Notes: generated by a model not told the origin, from the sequence alone. Shown: positions 1 through 8,825, numbered from the stretch's first letter. The stretch is 64,000 nucleotides of DNA from Methanobacterium sp. (GCA_012838205.1 DUPR01000036.1:24175-88174), one strand, 5' to 3'. Numbers and translations: made by a program.

Positions 1-139
1 AGGAATTTCCATTCAATTTGCTCCTCAAACAGAGATGTAAAAAAATTTTGTGTATAATAATGTTCATTGTTATTTAATCAGAAGTAAATAAACTTCATCT
101 ATTTTTTTTGTTGTGATTCAAATATGGGTGGGAGAAAGA

Positions 140-170
140 TTTAAATATTATTATAATATTAGAATATTCT
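140..170 (+). promoter_or_regulatory. TATA box plus palindromic operator before padR
   Basis: A TATA-like tttaaata lies at 140-147. A perfect 10-bp palindrome, agaatattct, lies at 161-170 and touches the start codon at 171. A start site about 24 nt past the TATA centre falls near 168-171, so the mRNA is probably leaderless and the palindrome would cover the transcription start. This placement suits autorepression by the PadR protein; the assignment is inferred. Confidence 0.5.
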
Positions 171-719
171 ATGTCTAGAATATCAGATTTGGAGACAGCT
201 ATACTTGGCCTACTATATGAGGAACCTCAGCACGGTTATCAATTGGAAAAGACTATTGAAGGATGGGGAATGCGTAATTGGACCCCAATAGGGTTTTCAT
301 CCATTTATTATGTTTTAAAAAAGCTGGAAAAAAAGGAATTAGTTGAATCAAAGTTAGAAAAAGTCGAAGGAAAACCTTCTCGTAAAGTGTTCACCATCAC
401 GGACTTGGGAAAAAATACCATGAAAGAAAAGCTAACCAGTCTTCTTTCTTGGAATAAAAAGTTAATAAATCCATTTGATCTTGGCCTGGCTTATCTTAAC
501 TATCTGGAACCACAGGAAGTTATTGATTGTCTGGAAAATTACTTAGAATCGGCCCAGGGTAGAATAAAATTCCTGGAAAGCTCAGTGAAGATGCAGAAAG
601 AATTAAAATCCCCTTACTATGTTGTTGCGCTTTTCAGCAGGCCATTAGCAAGCCTTAAAACTGAGATGGAATGGGTAAAAGAATTTATTGAAGAAATTAA
701 AAGGGAAGAAAATCTTTAA
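171..719 (+). CDS. PadR family transcriptional regulator
   Basis: A 182-residue protein with the PadR winged-helix layout. The N-terminal helix contains ILGLLYEEPQHGYQL (about residues 11-25). The recognition region SSIYYVLKKLEKKELV comes next, then a wing ending in FTITDLG. The C-terminal half is a helical segment typical of PadR-s2 dimerisation arms. Family members are ligand-responsive repressors that often control a neighbouring resistance or efflux gene. A GyrI-like ligand-binding gene follows after 11 nt with its own ribosome site, so the two are probably co-transcribed. A palindrome just upstream suggests autoregulation. The ligand is not evident. Confidence 0.9.
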   Translation: MSRISDLETAILGLLYEEPQHGYQLEKTIEGWGMRNWTPIGFSSIYYVLKKLEKKELVESKLEKVEGKPSRKVFTITDLGKNTMKEKLTSLLSWNKKLINPFDLGLAYLNYLEPQEVIDCLENYLESAQGRIKFLESSVKMQKELKSPYYVVALFSRPLASLKTEMEWVKEFIEEIKREENL

Positions 720-730
720 AAGGTGGAAAA

Positions 731-1189
731 ATGGAAATTGTCGAAAAGAAAATTGGAAAAAGACAAGTGGCTTATATAAAGTATAAGGGATCTTATGAAG
801 AAGTCCCAATACTCATGGGGGAAGTTGTGGGATTTATAATGGCCAAGGGGCTGCAGATAATGGGCCCTCCATTTGGTGTTTACTTCAACAGCCCCCAGGA
901 AGTCCCAGTAGAAAAGCTCATGTATGAAATTGCAATGCCTATTTCAGGGGAAGCGGAAGAAGAAAGACGAGTAAAAATCAAAACAATACCTGAACAACTG
1001 GTTCTATCAACAATATATAAAGGACCTTACAGCGAATGTGGGAGCACAATAGGGGCACTGGTACAGTACGCCTACCAAAATGGATATGAAATCATAGGGC
1101 CTCCAATGGAGACCTACATCTCAGACCCCAATGAAACACCAGAAGATGACCTATTAACAGAGATGTGCTTTCCAGTGATGAAAAAATAG
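731..1189 (+). CDS. GyrI-like (AraC effector-binding) small-molecule binding protein
   Basis: A 152-residue protein made of two similar halves. Each runs from a strand through a K-G-(S/P)-Y-(E/S)-E/C segment (IKYKGSYEEV and STIYKGPYSECG) to a G-x-x-I-(M/I)-GPP turn (LQIMGPPFGVYF and YEIIGPPMETYI). This pseudo-twofold SHS2 repeat is the fold of GyrI and of BmrR/Rob effector domains, which bind hydrophobic or cationic small molecules. It stands alone without a DNA-binding domain. A strong aaggtgg ribosome site sits 4-5 nt before the ATG. The position directly behind padR suggests a shared ligand or a sequestering role; that is inference. Confidence 0.8.
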   Translation: MEIVEKKIGKRQVAYIKYKGSYEEVPILMGEVVGFIMAKGLQIMGPPFGVYFNSPQEVPVEKLMYEIAMPISGEAEEERRVKIKTIPEQLVLSTIYKGPYSECGSTIGALVQYAYQNGYEIIGPPMETYISDPNETPEDDLLTEMCFPVMKK

Positions 1190-1200
1190 GTCTAAAATTA

Positions 1201-1210
1201 CATTTTTTTT
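1201..1210 (+). terminator. T-rich terminator after the GyrI-like gene
   Basis: A run of eight T residues begins about 13 nt after the stop codon of the GyrI-like gene. No strong hairpin is visible, consistent with archaeal T-tract termination. Confidence 0.35.
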
Positions 1211-1237
1211 AAATTGATGGTAAAGGGGAGATTTTCG

Positions 1238-1294
1238 ATGAATAAGTATCTTAAAAACATTATGGGGGATGTATCGCTTGGAGGATTTAACTAG
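1238..1294 (+). other. 18-codon mini-ORF with its own ribosome site
   Basis: ATG at 1238 follows ggggag (1225-1230) at good spacing and opens 18 codons (MNKYLKNIMGDVSLGGFN) before TAG at 1292-1294. It runs into the repeat block ahead of the amidohydrolase gene. It could be a leader peptide, the stump of a decayed gene, or chance. There is no homology evidence. Confidence 0.25.
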
Positions 1295-1355
1295 TTCACG
1301 GGGGATTTAACTAGTTCACATGTCATTTGGAGTTACATGTCACTTGGAGGATTTA
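1277..1355 (+). repeat. Short tandem/direct repeats carrying ribosome-site copies
   Basis: Three short repeat pairs are nested here. The 13-mer cttggaggattta occurs exactly at 1277-1289 and 1343-1355. The 17-mer ggatttaactagttcac occurs exactly at 1283-1299 and 1303-1319 (period 20). The 6-mer atgtca recurs at 1320 and 1337. The last ggagg (1346-1350) is the ribosome site for the amidohydrolase. The block looks like local slippage duplication around a Shine-Dalgarno element. Confidence 0.8.
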
Positions 1356-1358
1356 TCT

Positions 1359-2198
1359 ATGATAGTAGATGCTCATGTACACCTGCATCCAACAGAAGAA
1401 GTTGGAAAAATGGTTGTAGAACTGATTAAAGAAAAACATGGTGTGGGTTATTACAGTTACGGCACACCAGATGATTATGTGGGTGATATGAGTGCTGCAA
1501 ACATTGATAAGGCAGTTATACTCAGTTTTGCACTTGATAATCAACTTAAAAACAATAACTTCTGGACTGTAGCCATCACCAAGACTGGGAAAAATCGGCC
1601 AGCCAAATATCCTATGTTCATCCCATTTATCTCTGTAAGCCCCACCATGACTGGCCGAAAACCCGTTGAAGAATTGGAGCACAAACTTAAATGGGGAATG
1701 CGAGGTTTAAAGATCCATCCTGTTGCACAAAAATTCGCACCAGATGATGATAGGATGTGGCCAGTTTATGAATGGCTGGTTAAACACGATTTACCCATAA
1801 CCGCCCATTCAGGTATAAATATTGACGAAAAATCAGAACTCGGCGAACCAAAAAGATGGATAAATGTTCTGGAAGATTTTCCTGATTTAAAGTTAATCAT
1901 TGCCCATCTGGGGAATGGTTTCTGGGATCAGACCATAGAAATTGCAGAAAAATTCCCTCATGTCATGTTTGACACAGCCATAGCCATCTCCCACATCGAT
2001 ACACCAACCACCTTGGATGACGCTGAAGCTGTGGACTTAATCCGAACTATAGGCTCTGAAAGAATAATGTTTGGTTCGGATTATCCATGGATAAACCCTT
2101 CAGGGGATGTTCAACGGATTAATAGTCTAGATTTAAGTGAAAACGATAAAAAACGCATACTTGGTGAAAATGCTTTTAAATTTTTTAACTTAAAATAA
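1359..2198 (+). CDS. Amidohydrolase family protein (amidohydrolase_2 type)
   Basis: The start is set at 1359 because ggagg lies 8 nt upstream and the product then begins MIVDAHVHLHP, as usual for the family. A start at 1320 would fall inside the repeat block. The 279-residue TIM barrel shows HxH at residues 6 and 8, then HPVAQKF, ITAHSG and IIAHLGNG, and the closing FGSDYPW with the catalytic Asp. These are the metal and catalytic positions of the COG2159-type amidohydrolases, which include decarboxylases and lactonases. The substrate cannot be read from sequence. The next gene follows after 26 nt on the same strand. Confidence 0.8.
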   Translation: MIVDAHVHLHPTEEVGKMVVELIKEKHGVGYYSYGTPDDYVGDMSAANIDKAVILSFALDNQLKNNNFWTVAITKTGKNRPAKYPMFIPFISVSPTMTGRKPVEELEHKLKWGMRGLKIHPVAQKFAPDDDRMWPVYEWLVKHDLPITAHSGINIDEKSELGEPKRWINVLEDFPDLKLIIAHLGNGFWDQTIEIAEKFPHVMFDTAIAISHIDTPTTLDDAEAVDLIRTIGSERIMFGSDYPWINPSGDVQRINSLDLSENDKKRILGENAFKFFNLK

Positions 2199-2224
2199 AT
2201 CTCAAACTTGATTGGTGGGTAAAA

Positions 2225-2914
2225 ATGGAATATAAAGAGATTATACAAGAACTAGAGTCATTATCAAATTCCGATGATATTGAAGGGATGGCCCGTTTTG
2301 GGATCAATCCCCAGAAAGTTTTTGGCGTAAGAATGCCAGAATTACGGCGAATAGCCAAAAAGGCTAGTAATGATCATGGTTTAGCCAGCCAACTATGGCA
2401 GGCAGGCTACCAGGAATCCATGATCCTGGCTTGTATGATTGAAGATCCTAAAGCTGTCACCGAAGAACAAATGGATGATTGGGTTCTTAAATTTGATACT
2501 TGGGCAGTCTGTGATCAATGTTGCATCAAATTATTCCATAAGACTCCTTACGCGTATAAAAAAGTATTTGAATGGAGCACACGGGAAGAACAATTTGTAA
2601 AAAGAGCTGCATTTACTTTAATAGCGGTTCTGGCAGTTCATGATAAAAAAGCCCCTGATCAGAATTTTGAACAATTTTTCCCAATAATAATTAGAGAATC
2701 AACTGATAACCGTATTTACGTTAAAAAGGCAGTTAATTGGGCTTTAAGGCAGATTGGAAAAAGAAACATAAATTTAAATCGAAAATCTGTTAAAGTTTCA
2801 AAAAATATGTTAAAAAGTGATTCTAAAGCTGCTCAATGGATTGCAAAACATGCTTTACATGAGTTACAAAGTGACAAAGTTCAAAAGTTATTGACCAAAA
2901 AAATTGGTTACTAA
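2225..2914 (+). CDS. DNA alkylation repair protein, AlkD-like (ALK-like HEAT repeats)
   Basis: A 229-residue all-helical protein matching the AlkD/DNA-alkylation-repair family. Diagnostic segments are GVRMPELRRIAKK near residue 35, the FDTWAVCDQCC helix carrying the aromatic and Asp of the lesion pocket, EEQFVKRAAF, and YVKKAVNWALRQIGKRN with the second pocket Trp. AlkD enzymes excise cationic N3- and N7-alkylpurines without base flipping. The ATG follows ggtgggt with normal spacing. A second alkylation-repair gene, ogt-like, lies at 60.5 kb. Confidence 0.85.
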   Translation: MEYKEIIQELESLSNSDDIEGMARFGINPQKVFGVRMPELRRIAKKASNDHGLASQLWQAGYQESMILACMIEDPKAVTEEQMDDWVLKFDTWAVCDQCCIKLFHKTPYAYKKVFEWSTREEQFVKRAAFTLIAVLAVHDKKAPDQNFEQFFPIIIRESTDNRIYVKKAVNWALRQIGKRNINLNRKSVKVSKNMLKSDSKAAQWIAKHALHELQSDKVQKLLTKKIGY

Positions 2915-3337
2915 TATTGAAAACAAAATTAAATCTTTTTCATCATTCAAGTGTTAAATCACTCCTATAAATTAAAAAACTAATTGAAAATTCTTTGACC
3001 TTTTTTTTACAAAGGTAATCTTGAAAATAGGGCTGAAAGGGATTGTTTAAAACCAGACGTTAATTGTTCAATATATTCAATCTGATACAATGTCCCTATA
3101 ATAAATGTAGCATCGAATTTATTTTTAAAAAAATAATATTGAAAGGATTATAGGGAGTTTTGCTTCATTATTATTCACGGGATCATTTATCACTGCATAA
3201 GCAACAATAACAATGGCCAGAACAATTAAAACAATTTTATACACATTATCACATTCTTAAATTATTTAAAAAAAGTTTTTCGAATCTTAATAATCTAGAA
3301 AATGGATATTGGTAAGCTAAAAAAATCAGTATTATTT
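2915..3337. other. 423-bp AT-rich intergenic region
   Basis: This lies between the convergent AlkD-like and component A2 genes. It contains T-tracts (for example 3001-3009) that could terminate the AlkD transcript. On the minus strand there is one doubtful small hydrophobic reading frame, listed separately. No RNA gene or repeat was recognised. Confidence 0.5.
3125..3244 (-). CDS. Possible 39-residue membrane microprotein
   Basis: A GTG-initiated minus-strand frame encodes a hydrophobic stretch at residues 1-17 (VYKIVLIVLAIVIVAYA), then a polar tail with INDPVNNNEAK and a second short hydrophobic end. The compact N-terminal membrane helix is the only argument for a gene. There is no clear ribosome site and ATTA-rich DNA can give such frames by chance. 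Confidence 0.2.
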   Translation of the reverse strand: MYKIVLIVLAIVIVAYAVINDPVNNNEAKLPIILSILFF

Positions 3338-4936
3338 TTATGTTTCTTCTTTTAGCATCTTATTTTTTTCAGTAACCGTTAATTCTTCCACAACTTCACT
3401 GGGAATCCCAGTTTTAAGGATTTTACCACCTCGCATTATGGAAGCTCGGTCACATACATCCAAAACAAAATCCATATCATGACTGATTATGAGAAAAGTT
3501 TGATCAAGCTCTTCACGTGCTTTTTTAATGGAGTCTGTAACTTGCACCCGGGTTATAGGATCCATGGTACCTGTAGGTTCATCAAGAATTACAATTTTAG
3601 GTTCCTTAATAAGAACTTGGGCCAGAGCAACTCGATGACGTTCTCCACCACTCAGTTCATCATGGTATTTGTAAAGAATACTCTCTGCATAGTTTTCATC
3701 GAATCCAACAGCATTTAAAACATATAATGCTTTCATCTTCGCAAATTCAGCTGGTAACTCAAGACTAATAGCTTCAGTTAAATTTCCCAAAACATTGCGG
3801 TGGGGATAAAGACTGTATTCTTGATGAAGAATTCCAAGGTAAGGTTTTATTCGACCACGACCAAAAATACCCTTTTCTGTCATATCAATCCAATTATCTC
3901 CCAGTTTAACATCGATCTGGCCACTGCTAGGATCGGTGAGTCCGTACAAAATGCGTGATAAAGTTGTTTTCCCTGCTCCGGAAAGACCTACCACACCATA
4001 AATCTCCCCTTCATTTACTGAAAGATCAATACCATCCACAGCTTTAATTACTCCTCTTTCAATGGAGTAATAGTGCTTTTTAACATCATCCATTTTGATG
4101 ATGGGTCCTCCTGTTTCAAAGGTTTCACTAATTTTTGGTTGAGGCACATGTTCCATGAAACTCTTAACAACAGTCTCAGGATCTCCTTCTTCAATTATTT
4201 CACCTTTATCCAACCATATCACATGGTCGGAGAGGTTTTCCATTACTTCAGGCCAGTGGGATGTGATTACCATGCTGAGACCCTGACTTTTCACACCTTC
4301 AATCAGTGCTTGATGAATCAGTTGAGCAGTGTTGGGATCAAGAGTACCGGTGGGTTCATCTGCCAGGAAGATCATAGGTTCTTTTGCTAGCTGACGGGCT
4401 AGAACTACCCTCTGTTTTTCTCCACCACTAAGATCTCGGGCTATATGGGTTATTCTATGTGTCATCTGGGCTAAATCAAGAAGATCTATTGCTAAATAAG
4501 TGCTTTCTTCTTCATCATGCCCTTGAATTGATTTTAGCACATTATCAATCACGGTGTCATCTTCGTATAATGCAAAGGTTCTCTGCAACATTATTGAGAT
4601 TCGGCGCCTGATTGCAGCGAAAATATTCCGATCAGCATTCCAAAAGTCAACTTCCATCTTTTCGAATTTTCCTCCGCATTTGCAGTTCTTATTGTTCAGT
4701 GATGGTGGTTCTACACTGAGGCATTTAGGGCATATTGCGATATGGTAAATTATTTGACCTTTATCTGGTTTGTAATCCTTCATACCACGTAACATATTTA
4801 TTAGGACAGATTTTCCAGAACCACTTTTACCGAGAATTCCTAGAATGCTTCCTTCTGCAACGTTGATATTCAAGTTGTCTAAGACTTTAACTCCATTGAA
4901 GGTTTTGGTTATATTTTTTATTTCTATGAAAGACAT
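3338..4936 (-). CDS. atwA: Methyl-coenzyme M reductase system component A2 (AtwA), twin ABC ATPase
   Basis: A 532-residue soluble protein with two ABC ATPase domains and no membrane part. Domain 1 has Walker A GKSGSGKS (36-43), signature LSGGEKQ (169-175) and Walker B IFLADEP (189-195). Domain 2 has GLSGAGKT (317-324), ELSGGERHR and [12 protein letters not shown]. Domain 1 carries a four-cysteine insert (C69, C72, C85, C87) that looks like a metal knuckle and is characteristic of A2. In Methanothermobacter, A2 is the ATP-carrying component that helps reduce the Ni of F430 when methyl-CoM reductase is activated. It lies 48 nt downstream of the DUF134 gene and may share its transcript. Confidence 0.9.
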   Translation of the reverse strand: MSFIEIKNITKTFNGVKVLDNLNINVAEGSILGILGKSGSGKSVLINMLRGMKDYKPDKGQIIYHIAICPKCLSVEPPSLNNKNCKCGGKFEKMEVDFWNADRNIFAAIRRRISIMLQRTFALYEDDTVIDNVLKSIQGHDEEESTYLAIDLLDLAQMTHRITHIARDLSGGEKQRVVLARQLAKEPMIFLADEPTGTLDPNTAQLIHQALIEGVKSQGLSMVITSHWPEVMENLSDHVIWLDKGEIIEEGDPETVVKSFMEHVPQPKISETFETGGPIIKMDDVKKHYYSIERGVIKAVDGIDLSVNEGEIYGVVGLSGAGKTTLSRILYGLTDPSSGQIDVKLGDNWIDMTEKGIFGRGRIKPYLGILHQEYSLYPHRNVLGNLTEAISLELPAEFAKMKALYVLNAVGFDENYAESILYKYHDELSGGERHRVALAQVLIKEPKIVILDEPTGTMDPITRVQVTDSIKKAREELDQTFLIISHDMDFVLDVCDRASIMRGGKILKTGIPSEVVEELTVTEKNKMLKEET

Positions 4937-4984
4937 TAAACCACCAATTCTTCTTCATCAAATAACACTTATTTATTAATTTAT

Positions 4985-5569
4985 TTATTGTTTTTCGGCC
5001 CCACAAAGTGGAGTTTCACATTTAGGGCATTTATTATTACTGCAAGGCACTCCTTGAGTTTTTGGAGATTCATAGCCACAATTTGGACATTTACAAATTG
5101 TTGGAGCTCCAACTCCCAGTCCAGTTCCTCCATATGATCTTCTTTGTAGTAATGAATCTTCAGAGTCAGAACGCGTTTTATCCTTTATAAAAATTATTTT
5201 AGTGGATTTACAATCTGGGCATTTTTTGTATTCTTTGCGGGGATGTTGCCATTCAAATCCACATTCATTACACTCGTATTTAGTTTCACTATCCTTTCCG
5301 ATGATGATTAGTGGATTGCCATTTATTAAGGCATTAGCTATCTTCTTACGTGATGAATTCAATATTCTATGAAATGTAGGTTGAGATATTCCCATTATCT
5401 CTGCTGACCTTTTTTGCTGAATATCAAGATAGTCTCTTAATCGGATTGCTTCAAATTCATCTATCCCTATTTGAATAGGGTTTATATTCTCTGAATCTTC
5501 TCGTTCTGGTTTAAAACATCTTATTTGGGGTTCTTGTGATATTCTTCGGAATCTACGGGGTCTTGCCAT
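4985..5569 (-). CDS. DUF134 (UPF0251) DNA-binding protein with C-terminal zinc ribbons
   Basis: A 194-residue protein. Residues 1-95 match the DUF134/UPF0251 family: it starts MARPRRFRRI, then IGIDEFEAIRLRDYLDIQQ and the sigma-70 region 4-like helix-turn-helix SAEIMGISQPTFHRILNSSR. The C-terminal half has four CxxC-type pairs (CNECGF, CPDCKS, CKCPNCGYES, CSNNKCPKCETPLC), consistent with two zinc ribbons. The family is thought to be DNA binding, though targets are rarely known. A perfect palindrome lies 5 nt upstream of the ATG. The next gene downstream is component A2, so a regulatory link to methyl-CoM reductase activation is plausible but inferred. Confidence 0.85.
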   Translation of the reverse strand: MARPRRFRRISQEPQIRCFKPEREDSENINPIQIGIDEFEAIRLRDYLDIQQKRSAEIMGISQPTFHRILNSSRKKIANALINGNPLIIIGKDSETKYECNECGFEWQHPRKEYKKCPDCKSTKIIFIKDKTRSDSEDSLLQRRSYGGTGLGVGAPTICKCPNCGYESPKTQGVPCSNNKCPKCETPLCGAEKQ

Positions 5570-5574
5570 ATTGT

Positions 5575-5605
5575 GAATATATATTCAATTGTCTAATATA
5601 TATTT
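5575..5605 (-). promoter_or_regulatory. Promoter and palindrome of the DUF134 gene
   Basis: On the minus strand a TATA-like tatatatta (about 5596-5605) is followed by the perfect 12-bp palindrome gaatatatattc (5575-5586), just ahead of the start at 5569. A start about 25 nt past the TATA box would fall in the palindrome. That gives a very short leader and an operator-like position suited to autoregulation. Confidence 0.45.
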
Positions 5606-5780
5606 TTTCATGGACTAAATCAAAGTCAACAAATAAATTATGTGTATTAAATTTCTCCTCTTATTTATTCACGCAATGCTTTAATAGATGACTATATAAT
5701 TTTTAAAATACATAATTAAGATTAAGATCTTAATTGACAATTTGCAGATGCCAAGGATAAAGTCCAGTATGGGGAGTAAT

Positions 5781-7175
5781 ATGGCACATATACTAATTGT
5801 TGAAGATGAAGTTGTGGAGGTTATGTATCTTAAAAATAGCCTCCAATTAATGGGTTACGATGTGTTAGCTGTTGCATCCAGTGGAGATGAAGCTATAGAT
5901 AAAGCTAAAAAATTAAAACCTGATCTTATTTTGATGGATGTTGTTTTGAAAGGGGATATGGATGGTATTGAAGCAGCAAAACACATTAAAAAATTTAAAA
6001 TTCCTATAATATTTCTCACTGGCCTCCTTGATGATAGGACTGTTAGCAGAGCCTTGCTGAGTGAGCCTTATGGTTACATCATCAAACCATTTGATAATCG
6101 TAAATTGAAAATATCAATTGAAGTAGCCCTCTATAAGGATAGGATGGAAAAAAGACTTAAAAAAAGTCAAGAAGATTATTATCACACTATTTTTGAAAAT
6201 ACAGGCACAGCAACCGCGATCATTGAAGAGGATAAAACCCTTTCCCTGGTTAATACTGAGTTTTCCAACTTAACTGGCTATTCAAAAGAAGAAATAGAAC
6301 ATAAGATTAAATGGACCAAACTCTTTGCACCGGAAGAACTTTCCATGGTGGAAGACTATCATTACCTCCGCAGAGTAAATCCAGATAGTGCCCCTAAAAA
6401 CTATGAAACACGATTAGTAACACGCAATAATGATATTAAAGATATTCACATGATTGTAGCCATGATTCCGGGAACAAAAAAGAGCATGGTTTCTGTTTTT
6501 GATATTACTCAACGTAAAATCGCTGAGGATAATCTTAAAAAATCGTTAAAGCAAAAAGAGATTTTGTTAAGAGAAATTCATCACAGAGTAAAAAATAATT
6601 TACAAGTAATATCCAGTCTCCTGAGCTTGCAAAAGCATCAATTCGGAGATACGGAAACAGCAGATATCTTGAATGAGTGCAAGGGAAGGGTCAGGGCAAT
6701 GGCAATGATCCATGAAAATTTGTACCACTCTAATGATATAAACAATATTGATTTTGGAATTTACTTAAATAAGATGTTATCCGCCATTCAACGTTCATAT
6801 CAAGTTTCTAATTCCATCAAAATAAACACCAATGTTGAAGATGTGTTAATGGGGATAGAAACTGCAATGCCTTGCGGACTTATAATAAATGAACTTTCAA
6901 CTAACAGTATTAAACACGCATTTCCAAATCGAGATATGGGAAATATCTTTGTTCAACTAGAATCTGTCAATGATTCATACGTTCTAACTTATGCTGATGA
7001 TGGGATAGGTATCCCTGAGAATATCAATTCTGCAAACTCTAAAAAACTGGGTTTATTGATTGTGGAAACATTAGTGAATCAATTGAATGGTGTAATGGAA
7101 ATTGACAGAAGTAAAGGAACCAAATTTGTTATTAAATTCAGAGAACTACCCTATCAAGACAGAACAAAATTATAA
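5781..7175 (+). CDS. Hybrid response regulator receiver-PAS-histidine kinase (HisKA_2 type)
   Basis: The start is taken at the ATG at 5781, which has ggggag just upstream and gives the usual receiver start MAHILIVEDE. The upstream TTG at 5742 would add 13 atypical residues. The 464-residue protein has a receiver domain (1-120, phospho-acceptor D53 in LILMD, conserved K in IIKPF), a PAS domain (about 125-250), then HisKA_2 with LREIHHRVKNNLQ, and an HATPase domain with N-box IINELSTNSIKHAF and G-box ADDGIGIP. No membrane segment is present, so it is a cytoplasmic sensor. The receiver-first order is common in methanogen kinases. Its output partner is not next to it. Confidence 0.9.
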   Translation: MAHILIVEDEVVEVMYLKNSLQLMGYDVLAVASSGDEAIDKAKKLKPDLILMDVVLKGDMDGIEAAKHIKKFKIPIIFLTGLLDDRTVSRALLSEPYGYIIKPFDNRKLKISIEVALYKDRMEKRLKKSQEDYYHTIFENTGTATAIIEEDKTLSLVNTEFSNLTGYSKEEIEHKIKWTKLFAPEELSMVEDYHYLRRVNPDSAPKNYETRLVTRNNDIKDIHMIVAMIPGTKKSMVSVFDITQRKIAEDNLKKSLKQKEILLREIHHRVKNNLQVISSLLSLQKHQFGDTETADILNECKGRVRAMAMIHENLYHSNDINNIDFGIYLNKMLSAIQRSYQVSNSIKINTNVEDVLMGIETAMPCGLIINELSTNSIKHAFPNRDMGNIFVQLESVNDSYVLTYADDGIGIPENINSANSKKLGLLIVETLVNQLNGVMEIDRSKGTKFVIKFRELPYQDRTKL

Positions 7176-7249
7176 AATTGTCTTGGAATTCAACTTTATA
7201 ACTATATTTCGAATGGAATATCTTATTTGATGCAATAATGCGGGACAAG

Positions 7250-7263
7250 TTTTATTTTTTTTT
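7250..7263 (+). terminator. T-tract between convergent genes
   Basis: A run of nine T residues at 7255-7263 lies about 80 nt past the kinase stop and before the convergent metallo-beta-lactamase gene. It is a probable archaeal T-tract terminator for the plus-strand transcript. Confidence 0.4.
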
Positions 7264-7381
7264 AACTTGGCAGTTCATTTTCAATTTATAATGACAAATT
7301 TCAACCAATCCTCTAAATTTATATCCACATACTATATTAAAATTCATAAAATCTAAAATCCCCCTATTTTCACTGATAGGT

Positions 7382-8764
7382 TCAGCTTTTAACAGGATAA
7401 CCTGCTTTTTTCCAAGCAGTTATGCTTCCCAACACGCTGATAACATCATTGTAACCATTTTCTTTGAGAAAACTGCAGACAACGGTGGATTTATTTCCAG
7501 AATCACAATACACTACCACTGGAATGCCCTGTGGAATTTCAGATAGCCTTTCAGGAACTTCTCCAATGTATAAATGATGAGCACCTTCAATGTGCCCTTT
7601 TTTCCAGTCGTTGATTTTACGTACATCAAGGAGGAAGAAATCACCATCAAACTGGTGTTCTTTCAACTGCTTAACAGTCCAAAGTCTTAAACTGTCCACA
7701 TTTTCCACAGTTACATACCAACTCGGGAAACCATTTGCCAGAAAACCATATAAATTATCAAAGCCCAATCTAATCAGTGAATTCCTAACGTCATTTATTC
7801 CATAGCTATCATCATCAACCAGGACAATAGATTCTTCGTAATTTAAAAACCACCCTGCAAATGTGGCAACACCTTCTTTCCAAATGTTTAGACTCCCTGG
7901 AATGTGGCCCCCAGCATAACTGGTGGGTTTGCGTACATCCAAAATCTGAACTCCATTATTTTTCATTTCCACTAATTTTTTGGGAGGTATTGCTTTAAGG
8001 TGAGGAACACACCCTATGATTGGAGCACCGTTCTTGTTGAAATCTTCCATTTTCTTGAAATAAGGGGGTGTGTAATGTTCTTCTTTTATTTTTAAGTTGA
8101 TAAAATCTTCTCTAGACTTCGATTTCAATTGTGGGTTTGTTCTTGCTTCATAACCTGTGGTTGTGAAGTCTTGTCTTCGGATGTCAGCACCACAAACTGA
8201 ACCTGCTCCATGTGCAGGGCATAAAACTGCTTGGTCACCTAAAGGTAATATTTTATCAAAAATACTATCATAGAGTAATCCTGCCATTTCGGATCGCTTA
8301 TCTAATCCATAAAAATCAATACGTCCTGTTTCACCGGCAAAAATCACATCACCCGGAAAAATCATTTGAACATCTTCTGAAACTCTTAAATCCCGTAGTA
8401 CTATTGTTATACTTTCTAATGTATGACCTGGAGTTTCTAAAATTTCTAATTCTATATATCCGATGATGAATTTATCTTTATCACTGACTGGAGTCCCATA
8501 AGCAAAATCAAGTTTTTTTCCATGAAATATCTCAGCCCCAGTCAAATTAGCTAGTTCCAGAGAACCAATAACATAATCTTCATTACGATGTGTCTCAAAA
8601 ATATGGGTAATTTCAAGTCCTTCTGACTCTGCCAAGCGCATATAAATGTCAACATCTCGACGCGGATCCACAACTACAGCTTGCCCATTAACTCCGATAA
8701 AATAGGAGTGATGGGCAATCCCCTCTGATTTTATCAGTTTAAATATCAATAACGAATCCCCCAT
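7382..8764 (-). CDS. MBL-fold hydrolase fused to two rhodanese domains
   Basis: A 460-residue protein with an N-terminal metallo-beta-lactamase domain (about 1-240) and two rhodanese domains (about 265-355 and 365-460), the layout of ETHE1/CstB-like sulfur enzymes. The metal motif is degenerate: the usual HxHxDH reads H59-R-N-E-D63-Y64. H59, PGHT, FPGD and PAHG remain, which are the ligands ETHE1 uses for one iron. The first rhodanese lacks its Cys (VLVDDDSYG); the second keeps it at C420 (VVVYCDSGNKS). A persulfide or sulfane-sulfur transfer role is likely. True dioxygenase activity would be odd in a strict anaerobe. Confidence 0.8.
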   Translation of the reverse strand: MGDSLLIFKLIKSEGIAHHSYFIGVNGQAVVVDPRRDVDIYMRLAESEGLEITHIFETHRNEDYVIGSLELANLTGAEIFHGKKLDFAYGTPVSDKDKFIIGYIELEILETPGHTLESITIVLRDLRVSEDVQMIFPGDVIFAGETGRIDFYGLDKRSEMAGLLYDSIFDKILPLGDQAVLCPAHGAGSVCGADIRRQDFTTTGYEARTNPQLKSKSREDFINLKIKEEHYTPPYFKKMEDFNKNGAPIIGCVPHLKAIPPKKLVEMKNNGVQILDVRKPTSYAGGHIPGSLNIWKEGVATFAGWFLNYEESIVLVDDDSYGINDVRNSLIRLGFDNLYGFLANGFPSWYVTVENVDSLRLWTVKQLKEHQFDGDFFLLDVRKINDWKKGHIEGAHHLYIGEVPERLSEIPQGIPVVVYCDSGNKSTVVCSFLKENGYNDVISVLGSITAWKKAGYPVKS

Positions 8765-8825
8765 TTATTTAATGTTTTTTTTTGTAGATTGTTTATGCAT
8801 TATTTTTATTTTTTTTATCAATTAA

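Noticed and set aside
7590..8466. Plus-strand open frames within the MBL/rhodanese gene
   Set aside because: They lie wholly inside a conserved gene and lack promoters and ribosome sites.
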